64,000 nucleotides of DNA from Rhodanobacteraceae bacterium (GTDB lineage: Bacteria > Pseudomonadota > Gammaproteobacteria > Xanthomonadales > SZUA-5), in assembly GCA_016717705.1 (NCBI GenBank), contig JADKFD010000016.1, forward strand, positions 1-64,000, given 5' to 3'. Shown in pieces: positions 54,732-64,000 of the stretch. Position 1 is the first letter of the stretch. Every line of letters begins with the position of its first letter. Made by a program: the position numbers and the translations under genes. The notes beneath the pieces are model-generated. The model saw only the letters and a program-made list of their open reading frames with translations, searched no databases and was not told the DNA's origin.

Positions 54732-54853
54732 TCCGTCTCCCGAAAACTGCCGATCGTCGGTTGCGATGAAGTGCCTGAGGCATGTGTTCAGAGCTACTTC
54801 CCGCAATTGGGTGCATGCTCCGGACAAGCGACCAATCGTAACCGGGAGAGCTC

Positions 54854-57800
54854 ATGTCGGCAGAAAATCCGATCGTAAGACTCCTCCTCATCGAGGACGA
54901 TCCTGACGATCAGTGGCTGTTTCAGGACTTGCTGTCGCGGATTGGCGGTGGCGAAACCTATCGGGTGGAACTGGCAACGACCTACGACGAAGCGCTGTCG
55001 GCACTCGCCCGGCATGAGCACGATATCGGCATCGTCGACTATCTGCTCGGGGCCGACACCGGCATAGATCTGCTGAACGCCACCGCAGCCGACCCGCTCC
55101 GGCCGCCTTTGATTCTCCTGACCGGACATGGCAGCGCTGAGGTGGACCGTGGTGCGCTGGCCGCCGGCGCCGCCGATTTCCTGGTCAAGGCCTCGCTCGA
55201 TGGCGGGCGTCTCGAGCGCAGCTTGCGCTACGTGTTGGCCCAGCACCGACTGACCCAGCGACTACTGGAACGCGAACGGAACTTCGCAGTCATTTTCGAC
55301 GCCAGTCCGATGCCGCTTTGGGTCTATGACGACGAAACCCTGAAGATCCTCGAAGTCAACGAGGCTGCTCTCGCCCTGTATGGCTACGGCAGAGAAGAGT
55401 TTCTGCGGCTGAAGATCACCGATCTTCGGGCAGAAGCGGACGTTCCTGATTTCATCCGCTACCTCGACGAACACCGCGACACCACGGATAACCTGCAAGC
55501 CGGCATCTGGCGTCACCAGCGCAAGGACTCCTCGCCCGTTCACGTCGAGATCGTGCGCTCGCAGATCCACATCGGCGGCCGTCACCAGCGTCTGGTTGCC
55601 GCGACCGACGTGTCGGTGCGCCTGCACGCCGAACGCGTGCTGCAGGAGAGCGAAACCGCGCTGCGTCAGGTGCTGCACGAGGTCAGCGACGGGCTCATGG
55701 TCACCGACATGCAGAATCTGGTGCGGGTCGCCAATCCGGCGCTCTGTGTGTTGCTGGGACAGCCTGAGTCCGAACTGATTGGCCGGCCAGCACCCAAAGC
55801 ACTCAGCGACAGCGCGGAATCCAGCATCGAACTGATGGACGGCTTTGGCGCCGTTCACGACATCGATCTGCGCGCCGCCGAAAGCTCCTGGAAGGCGCGG
55901 CGGCGCGCGTGCTGACGCTGCGCGACGTCACCGCGCAGCGCGCCAGCGAACGCCAGTTGCGACTGCTGCGGCGCGCGGTGGAGTCCAGCAAGGACGGGAT
56001 CATCATCGTCGATCTTCGCGCGCCAGATCAGCCGATCCGCTACGTCAACGCAGGCTTTGAACGCATCACCGGGTATCGGTCTGACGATGTGGTTGGCCGC
56101 AATTGCCGCTTCCTGCAAGCCGAGGATCGTCTGCAGCCGGAGATCGAGACCGTAGGCCGCGCCATTGCCGAACGCCAGGACTGCGAGGTGGTGCTGCGCA
56201 ATTATCGAAAGGACGGCAGCCTGTTCTGGAACCGCCTGATGCTGTCGCCGGTACCGGACGAGAGCGGCAAGGTTACGCACTACATCGGCGTCCAGACCGA
56301 TATCACCGCACAGAAAGTGATGGAGGCCGAGCATCAGTACCTGGCCACGCATGATCCATTGACCCGATTGCTGCGCTTTGCCGGATCCGAGGCACGCATC
56401 GAGGCACTGCTTGCGCAAGCGCGCGAGCGGAAGCGGCGGATGGTGGTGATTTCCGTCGACCTCGACGGATTCCACTCGGTCAACGACACCATGGGGTTCG
56501 CCGTCGGCGATGCCGCGCTGCGGCTTGTGGCCGATCGCTTGCGCGCAGCGTCCGGCCCGGAATGCGAGGTGATGCGTTACGCCGGGGAAGAGTTTGTCAT
56601 CGCGATCGGCGACGTCGATCCGGCGGCGGATCTCACGCAACTGGCCACCCGCTACTGCGAGTGCATCGCCGAGCCGATGCCGATCTCGCAGCTTGCGACC
56701 CTGTACTTGACCGCATCGGTCGGCGTATCAGCGTTCCCCGACAGCGGCCAGACCGTGCTCGACCTGACCCGGCAGGCCGACACCGCCACCAAGCGAGCCA
56801 AACGCAATGGTCGCAATGGCGTGTACGTGTTCAGCAACGAGCTCAGCGACGCCCTGAGCGACCGTCTGGCGCTCGGTGGACGCCTGCGCGAGGCGCTGGC
56901 CCGCGACGAATTCCTGCTGTACTACCAGCCGCAAGTGGACGCCCAGAATGGCAATGTGGTCGGCCTGGAGGCGCTGGTGCGCTGGAGCAGTCCAGAGTTT
57001 GGACTGCTGCTGCCGAACCGCTTCATACCGGTTGCCGAAGACAACGGCATGATCCTGCACCTGGGTGCCTGGGTCTTGCGCACCGCCTGCCGACAGCTGC
57101 GAGCCTGGATCGACAGCGGGCTGTCGGGTTTTCAGGTCAGCGTCAACGTGTCGGCGGCGCAGATGCAGCGACCGAACTTCGTTGCCGATGTCGGCCGCAT
57201 CCTGAGCGAGACGGCAATCGACCCCGGAATGCTGCAGTTGGAGCTGACCGAAAGCGTGCTCATGGACAATGCCGAGCGCTCGGCGATACAAATGCGGCAG
57301 CTGAACAAGCTCGGTGTGCGTATTGCGCTGGATGATTTCGGCGTCGGCTACTCCAGCCTGAGCTACCTGCGCCGCTTCCCTATCCACAAGCTGAAGATCG
57401 ATCAGTCTTTCATCGCCAACATTACTCGGGACGGCAAGGGCGCCGCGCTGGTGCGCGCAATGATCTCCATTGGGCATCACCTGGGAATGCGCGTGGTCGC
57501 CGAGGGCGTCGAAACTGCAGCCCAGTCGAGTTACCTGCTGCGCAATCACTGCGATGAGCTGCAGGGCTTTCATTTCAGCGAGGCGCTGCCCGCCAGCAAG
57601 ATTCCGGAGCTGTTGCGGCACCGTTACCAGACGCGTGATGAAAAGGTGCACCTGGAACCGCGGCGCACGCTGCTGCTGCTCGACGACGATGAGAACATCC
57701 TGCGCTCGTTGATCCGGCTGTTTCGCCGGGAGAACTATCAGGTGCTGTCTGCCAGCAACGCCACCCGCGCCTTCGAACTGCTGGCGACCCATTCGGTTCA

Positions 57801-58050
57801 GGTGGTGATGTCCGACCAGCGCATGCCGGGCATCAGCGGCACCGAATTTCTCAGTCAGGTCAAGGCCCTGTACCCGGAGACGATGCGCATCGTGTTGAGC
57901 GGCTACACCGATCTGGCGAGTGTCACCGACGCCATCAACCGCGGCGCGATCTACAAGTTCCTGACCAAGCCCTGGGATGACGACGCATTGTGCGACCAGG
58001 TGCAGGAAGCCTTTCGTCAGTTCGAGCAGAATGCAGATGCCAAGCCATGA
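54854..58050 (+). CDS. REC-PAS-PAS-PAS-GGDEF-EAL-REC signalling protein, split by a frameshift
   Basis: A c-di-GMP signalling protein of about 1065 residues in two frames: 54854-55915 and 55909-58050. Order: receiver (LLLIEDDPDDQWLF), PAS domains from about residues 150, 280 and 365 (FERITGYRSDDVVG, then HYIGVQTDITAQK), GGDEF, EAL and a terminal receiver (LLLLDDDENILRSL, VVMSDQRMPGISG). The GGDEF site is degenerate (YAGEEF). The EAL site looks intact (GLEALVRW, SVNVSAAQ, LELTES, ALDDFGVGYSS, LKIDQSFI, AEGVETAAQ), so phosphodiesterase activity is likely. TCCTGGAAGGCG near 55893 needs one extra G to give SWEGAAARVLTLRDVT. Confidence 0.85.
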
Positions 58051-58256
58051 GAGTGATTGCTCCGGCTGCCCAGAAGGATCGCCGCTCTTTGGTGCATACC
58101 CGCATCGCGCTGACCCGGCCCTTCTTCACGGAACCGCTGCAGGGGCCCGGAACCGGCGAGGTCGAGGGCTCAAGTGCGATAAATTGCCTCGTGCGAAGAC
58201 ATCCAGGGTACGAGATGAGCGATCCCGACCCCGATTCCGGCCCGCAGACCTGATCG

Positions 58257-58703
58257 ATGAACGACTATTGCCGACATGTGTTGATCGCGGAAGACGATCC
58301 TGACGATCGCGCCTTGATCGGCGATGCCCTGATCGACGCGGGTTTCCACGCGCCCGACTATGTGAAGGACGGCCAGGAATTACTCGACTATCTCGAGCGT
58401 GCCGACAGCAACTGCGACCAGACCCGGTTCCCGATCAGGCCGAGCCTGATCCTGATCGACCTCAACATGCCGCGGGTTGACGGACTGGCGGCCATTCGCC
58501 AGATCCGCAGCGATCCCCGTTTCCGTGGCGTGCCCCTGGTGGTTCTGAGCACATCCAATGCACCCGCAGAAATCCGCCGGGCCTATGAGGACGGCGCCAG
58601 TACCTACATCGTGAAACCCAGCAACTACCAGGCGCTGGTCGACATCATGCGCGCCATCGATCAGTACTGGTTCAAGACCGCTTCCTTGTCGAAACCGCCG
58701 TGA
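58257..58703 (+). CDS. single-domain response regulator (Rcp1-like)
   Basis: 148-residue receiver-only protein. Acidic pocket HVLIAEDDPDDRALIG, phospho-acceptor Asp in SLILIDLNMPRVDGL, Thr/Ser in VVLSTSNAPAEI and Lys in YIVKPSNYQALVDIM. This subtype commonly pairs with phytochrome-like histidine kinases of the sort encoded at 60749-63445. Convergent with the response regulator at 58779. Confidence 0.9.
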   Translation: MNDYCRHVLIAEDDPDDRALIGDALIDAGFHAPDYVKDGQELLDYLERADSNCDQTRFPIRPSLILIDLNMPRVDGLAAIRQIRSDPRFRGVPLVVLSTSNAPAEIRRAYEDGASTYIVKPSNYQALVDIMRAIDQYWFKTASLSKPP

Positions 58704-58778
58704 TCTTCACCGCGGCCCGAGCGTATCGCCAGCAGGCCACCCTTGCGGGTCCCCGGGCGGCATGGTCGGTGCGGGGCG

Positions 58779-59332
58779 TCAGAGTTCTTCGTCCCAGTCC
58801 AGGTCAATCGATCCATCCGGCTGCCGTTTGACCTGGGTGATTCCCGGGTAGCGTTCTTCCAGTCGTTTCACCGCAAGCTCGGTGCGCGACAGTTTGCCCT
58901 GTTGCACGCGCACCAGATCAGCCAGACGTGCATTCTCGATCACCAGCGCACGGTGCTCGAGCGCCTGGCAGATCGCCAGGGCGAGATCGTGATCGTCCCA
59001 GGGCTTGCCGATGAACCGGTAGATTTCGGCTCGGTTGATGGCGGCGATCAAGGCTTTCAGGTCGGCATAGCCGGACAGATCATCCGCGCGATGTTGGGCT
59101 GGATCTCGCGCAGCTTCTCGAGAAAGACGACGCCGTCCATCTCCGGCATCCGGTAGTCGGAAATCACCAGATCGAAGGCGGCCTCCTTGGCGCGCGCGAG
59201 CGCCATTAGCGGACTGCTGAAGGTTTCGATGGCCAGCGGCGCCGTAAATGTGCCCTCGGGCATCGCCATCAGCGCGCGGCGCAGGCTGCTGAGTATGTTG
59301 ACTTCGTCGTCGACCAGCATCAATCGGGGCAT
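58779..59332 (-). CDS. response regulator with receiver and extended C-terminal region, frameshifted
   Basis: Two frames form one protein. ATG 59332 reads PRLMLVDDEVNILSSLRRAL, with phospho-acceptor Asp in DLVISDYRMPEMDGVVFL, then stops at 59057. The other frame continues LSGYADLKALIAAINRAEIY, RFIGKPWDDHDLALAICQAL and ends LDWDEEL at 58779. Inserting one base in ATGATCTGTCC near 59083 gives ARMILSGYADL, the RpfG/HupR-type receiver end. The C-terminal 60 residues are a coiled coil plus an acidic tail. It lies 11 bp after the histidine kinase gene. Confidence 0.8.
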
Positions 59333-59343
59333 GGCACAATTCC

Positions 59344-60675
<1,332 letters not shown>

Positions 60676-60748
60676 GGCTGGGTGATACCTGCATCTTGAA
60701 CCACTGGGCCGCGCGACGCAAAGCCGGCGCGCGGGGCGCCCTCGCTAT

Positions 60749-63445
60749 TCACCGCCTGGCGGCTTCCCCCGCACCCGCTCCGGTAGGCAAGACCACGATG
60801 AAACGGGCGCCGACGCCGGGCTCACCGATGGCGCGTACGGTGCCGCCATGGCGTTCCACCAGACGCCGCACGATGGCCAGTCCCATGCCGGTGCCCTCGT
60901 GCTCGCTGCGCGAATGCAGGCGCTTGAACGGATTGAAGATCTGCTCGGCGAATCTGGTTTCGAAGCCGATGCCGTTGTCGACGAATTCAAGCTGCACTGC
61001 CGCCTCATCGCCCAAGGTCGCGGGCGCGCAGGAAATGCGTATCTCCGGGATACGCTCGGGGCTGCGGAACTGGAGCGCATTTCCGAGCAGATTCTGGAAC
61101 AGCTGCCGCATCTGCAGCGCGTCCGCGACGATCGCAGGGAGTTCTGGAACCAGGATACGGGCATGGGTGAACTCGATTTGTGCATCCAGATCCGTCAGGA
61201 CCTCGCGCCAGATCCGCATCAGGTTGACCTGGGTGGATGGCCGTGCGCCAGTCGCGATCCGCGAGTATTCCAGCAGATCGTCGATCAGTGACTGCATCCG
61301 CGCCGCGGCCCGGCTCATGCGATCCAGGTAGTCGCGCGCGGAGTCGTCCAGTTGCTGTCGATGGCGGGTCACCAGCAGTTCGGAGAAGGTGCGGATCTTG
61401 CGCAGCGGCTCCTGTAAATCATGCGACGCGACGTATGCGAACTCTTCCAGTTCGTGATTGCGGCGACCGAGCTCAATCAACGACCGCTGCAGTGCAAGCT
61501 TGGACTCGCGTCGCTCGGTGATGTCCATGACCATGCCAAGGTGGCGCACGGGTCGCTCGGCGGAATCGAATTCGACCACTCCGCGCTCATACATCCAGCG
61601 CAGCATCCCATCGGGCCGGCGGATGCGGTACTCGACGTTGATCAGCGGCTGCGAGGCGCACGCCTCCGCCGTCGCCGCCAGCAGGATCGGCTGATCTTCG
61701 GCCAGGACAAACGCGTAGAAGTGCTCAAGCGTTCCGCGGAATTCCGCGGGAGCGATTCCGAACAACGCGCAGGTTGCATCGGACCAGAGCAGCAGGTTGC
61801 TGCCGATATCGAAACTCCAGCTGCCCATCTGGCCGATGCGCTGGGCGTTTTCCAACAGGACCGACTGTTCCCTCCGCGCCTCCTCCTCCCGCTTCCGTGC
61901 GCTGATGTCGTGGCAGGTGCCCAAGGCTCGCAATGGTCGCCCGGCCTCGTCTGTGGATACCTGCCAGCGCTCCTCGACGTACTTGACCTGCCCATCGTGC
62001 AGCAACAAGCGGTGCTCCAGTACTCCCGTCCGCGCTTCGCTCAGAGATCGAACGAAGGCCGCATCGACGAAGGCTCGATCGTCCGGATGCACCAGGTCCA
62101 GAAAGCGCGCGTGCGTGGGAACGAAGGTGTCCGGATCAACGCCGAAGATTCGATAGGTCTGCTCCGACCAGTTGACCGCGCCGCTAGCCGCGTCGGTCTC
62201 CCAACTGCCGAGTCCGGCGACTTGTTGCGCTTCCACGAGTCGCGCGCGTTCGCGATCCAGACCCTCCTCTTGCGCCAGTGCATCCAGCGCAATCGAGAGA
62301 TCGGTGGCGGCCGCGGCAAGCAGTCCGATCTCCTGCTCCTGAAAGAAGTCCACTTCGGCGGCGTAGACACTGAGCGCCCCGATCGGCCTGCCCCTGGAGT
62401 TGATCGCAAACGTGGCGCGGCTCCGAAAGCCGCGGGCCGTCAGCATCTCGCGCGAGTCCTGCGTGTCCGGGTTCGCCAGGATGTCGTTACAGATGCTCGA
62501 ATCCTCACCGTACGGAATGCAGCCGGCGTTGAGGTCCGCAGAGTACCCATCGGCACCTGCGCGATTGCCGCCGAGAATCCCCAGATCATCGCCCCAGGAC
62601 GCGACCGGCTGCAGATGGTTGGCTTCGGGCGTGAGCCAGCAACCGATCCAGGCCATGCGCATGCCGCCTTGTTCGACCAACTCACGACAGACGCGGTCCA
62701 GAAGTTGCTGGCGCGATCCGGCGCGAACGATCGCCTGGCTGACCGCGGTACGGGCGACGTGCAGACGGCGCAATCGATCGATCTCGGCTTGGCGCGCCTG
62801 TCGCTCGCGGATGTCACGCAGAAACATCGTGCGCGAAGTACCGTGTTCGCCCGCAGATTGGGAGATCGACGCTTCGATCGGAATCTCGCTGCCATCGGCG
62901 CGCCGAGCATGCAGAACGAGGCCGGTTCCGGTCGCCCCATCCACCTGATCCGGAATGAAGTCTGTTATCGGCCTGCCGACCGCGGATGCGGCACGGCAAC
63001 TGAACATCTGCTCCGCAGCGCCGTTGAAGCGCAGGATCCGCCGCTCACGGTCCACCGCCACGATGGCATCCATCGCGGTGTTGATGATCTCGGCCAGTTG
63101 CGCCTCGCTGGCATGCAATGCCAGCGCCTGTGCACGAGTTGCCGCATGACCGAGCTCAATGGCACGGAAGGCGCGGCGCAGCAGGACCAGCAACAGGGCC
63201 GCGGTGAGGGCGACGAACGCGAGACCCTTGTAAACGCTCCACTTGATGATGTCTGCAGGATGTTCGAGCAGCAGCGCCAGGACCCAGTCGGATCCATAGA
63301 TCCACAGCGCTGCAAACGCCAGGTAGCTGCCAACCACGTGCCAGGCGCCAGGCGATCCCGGGCCCGGTTTGACGCGCACCGGCGTGCCCTGTTCGGCGGT
63401 TTGGTCCGAATCTGATCGCGACGACTGGCTGCTGGAGGTCTTCAT
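60749..63445 (-). CDS. membrane sensor histidine kinase with PAS-GAF-PAS-PAS modules (phytochrome-like kinase core)
   Basis: About 898 residues from ATG 63445; an in-frame ATG at 63481 would add 12. Two helices near the N-terminus (SYLAFAALWIYGSDWVLALL, GLAFVALTAALLLVLLRRAF) enclose a short periplasmic loop. PAS (about 110-220), GAF (about 240-385), PAS (about 400-525) and PAS (about 530-655) follow. The kinase has HELEEFAYVASHDLQEPLRK (phospho-His), LFQNLLGNALQFRS, FVDNGIGFETRFAEQIFNPF and HEGTGMGLAIVRRLVERHGG. The type often signals to single-domain receivers such as 58257-58703. First gene of the reverse signalling operon. Confidence 0.9.
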   Translation of the reverse strand: MKTSSSQSSRSDSDQTAEQGTPVRVKPGPGSPGAWHVVGSYLAFAALWIYGSDWVLALLLEHPADIIKWSVYKGLAFVALTAALLLVLLRRAFRAIELGHAATRAQALALHASEAQLAEIINTAMDAIVAVDRERRILRFNGAAEQMFSCRAASAVGRPITDFIPDQVDGATGTGLVLHARRADGSEIPIEASISQSAGEHGTSRTMFLRDIRERQARQAEIDRLRRLHVARTAVSQAIVRAGSRQQLLDRVCRELVEQGGMRMAWIGCWLTPEANHLQPVASWGDDLGILGGNRAGADGYSADLNAGCIPYGEDSSICNDILANPDTQDSREMLTARGFRSRATFAINSRGRPIGALSVYAAEVDFFQEQEIGLLAAAATDLSIALDALAQEEGLDRERARLVEAQQVAGLGSWETDAASGAVNWSEQTYRIFGVDPDTFVPTHARFLDLVHPDDRAFVDAAFVRSLSEARTGVLEHRLLLHDGQVKYVEERWQVSTDEAGRPLRALGTCHDISARKREEEARREQSVLLENAQRIGQMGSWSFDIGSNLLLWSDATCALFGIAPAEFRGTLEHFYAFVLAEDQPILLAATAEACASQPLINVEYRIRRPDGMLRWMYERGVVEFDSAERPVRHLGMVMDITERRESKLALQRSLIELGRRNHELEEFAYVASHDLQEPLRKIRTFSELLVTRHRQQLDDSARDYLDRMSRAAARMQSLIDDLLEYSRIATGARPSTQVNLMRIWREVLTDLDAQIEFTHARILVPELPAIVADALQMRQLFQNLLGNALQFRSPERIPEIRISCAPATLGDEAAVQLEFVDNGIGFETRFAEQIFNPFKRLHSRSEHEGTGMGLAIVRRLVERHGGTVRAIGEPGVGARFIVVLPTGAGAGEAARR

Positions 63446-63568
63446 CGTCGCGATGCGAAAAAATGCCGCACCCGCCTTCAACTACGCGTCGGGAATGCAT
63501 TGTGCGGCGCATCGCCGCCCCGATCAACCACCGCGAATGTCGTGCCGGATGCAGGCGCCGGCGACGAA

Positions 63569-63601
63569 GCAGGTCACGTCGACTTGGTCGACGCGACCTG
63601 C
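63569..63601 (-). terminator. hairpin after metK
   Basis: GCAGGTCACGTCGAC and GTCGACGCGACCTGC form a 15-bp stem with one mismatch and a 3-base loop, 14 bp beyond the metK stop. No T tract. Confidence 0.5.
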
Positions 63602-63614
63602 CATCGCGAGCGGG

Positions 63615-64000
63615 TCAGCGCTTGTTCTTGCCCAGGCCCGCGGCTTCGCGCAGGGCTTCGGCGCGGTCGGTGCGTTCCCAGGAGAACGTGGTGAACGGCC
63701 CGACTTTCTCCTTGACCTTCTTGCCACCGACATAGGTTTCATTGTCGTAGTGCGAGTCGGCCACCGGCTTGCGGCCGAAATGACCGTGCGCCGCCGTGGC
63801 CTGATACATCGGATGGATCAGGTCGAGCATCTTGACGATGCCGTACGGGCGCAGGTCGAAATGCGCGCGGATCAGCTTCTCGATCTCGGCGTCGGAGATC
63901 TTGCCGGTGCCGAAAGTGGTCACCGAGATGCTGGTCGGCTCGGCCACGCCGATTGCGTACGAGACCTGAATCTCGCACTTGCTGGCGAGGCCGGCGGCGA
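63615..64000 (-). CDS. metK: S-adenosylmethionine synthase, C-terminal part
   Basis: The last 128 residues of MetK, which makes S-adenosylmethionine from methionine and ATP. The frame is open at the right edge and reads AAGLASKCEIQVSYAIGVAE, PTSISVTTFGTG, then FDLRPYGIVKMLDLIHPMYQ and TAAHGHFGRK. These are the conserved C-terminal motifs. It ends LREAAGLGKNKR at 63615. With ahcY it belongs to the SAM/SAH cycle, but the two genes are 14 kb apart. Confidence 0.93.
   Translation of the reverse strand, partial: AAGLASKCEIQVSYAIGVAEPTSISVTTFGTGKISDAEIEKLIRAHFDLRPYGIVKMLDLIHPMYQATAAHGHFGRKPVADSHYDNETYVGGKKVKEKVGPFTTFSWERTDRAEALREAAGLGKNKR

Overview
The window is high-GC DNA with tightly packed genes. 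It looks like a gammaproteobacterium of the Xanthomonadales/Lysobacterales type. Pointers are the complete ybgC-tolQRAB-pal-cpoB-queE-queC order, a Caulobacter-type TonB receptor beside a KDG pathway, a secreted SBBP-repeat protein ending in IFANGFE, and many palindromic intergenic repeats. No tRNA, rRNA, CRISPR array, integrase or transposase was found. The taxonomic call is inference from gene content.

Layout. 1-1022: 3' part of an M14-like deacylase. 1247-4931: a secreted cupredoxin gene (reverse) diverging from a translationally coupled tlpA/DUF4266/DUF3570/apbE cassette. 5050-9312: an SBBP-repeat secreted protein and two Crp/Fnr-family regulators. 9436-14540: a four-gene surface-glycan operon (UDP-sugar 2-epimerase, helical protein, double glycosyltransferase, methyltransferase). 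14838-24530 (reverse): SpoIIE-type phosphatase, queC, queE, cpoB, pal, tolB, tolA, tolR, tolQ, ybgC, ruvB. 24801-26894: arginase and a quinone-oxidoreductase-like MDR enzyme. 27403-30483 (reverse): ilvC and ilvD, with an unlisted valine-rich leader peptide ahead of ilvD. 30758-40419: a pectin/oligogalacturonide locus (kdgK, TonB receptor, pectate lyase, FAH-family hydratase, LacI regulator, kduI, kduD) that shares one operator motif. 40513-44755: hrpA, invaded by repeat elements. 44984-53501: a hypothetical protein, a FadI-like thiolase, ahcY with a likely SAH riboswitch, a DUF4345 protein, TonB, an ankyrin protein and PutP. 53767-63445: two small secreted proteins and a c-di-GMP/two-component signalling cluster. 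The 3' end of metK closes the window.

Two themes run through the region. First, several genes (cupredoxin, tolA, ybgC, a response regulator, a large REC-PAS-GGDEF-EAL protein, the glycan-operon helical protein) look frameshifted by one missing base, in at least two cases beside a G run. They may be real mutations but are equally compatible with homopolymer indels in the assembly. Second, the intergenic DNA is full of inverted repeats: four 78-bp REP-like elements, two other palindromic families, and a class of roughly 75-155 bp elements with purine-rich arms, several of which contain canonical G-quadruplex motifs. Two repeat-like insertions sit inside hrpA.

The best biology is the coherent LacI-type pectin regulon, the ilvD attenuator-like leader with a hairpin over the ribosome binding site, and the G-quadruplex inverted-repeat elements.
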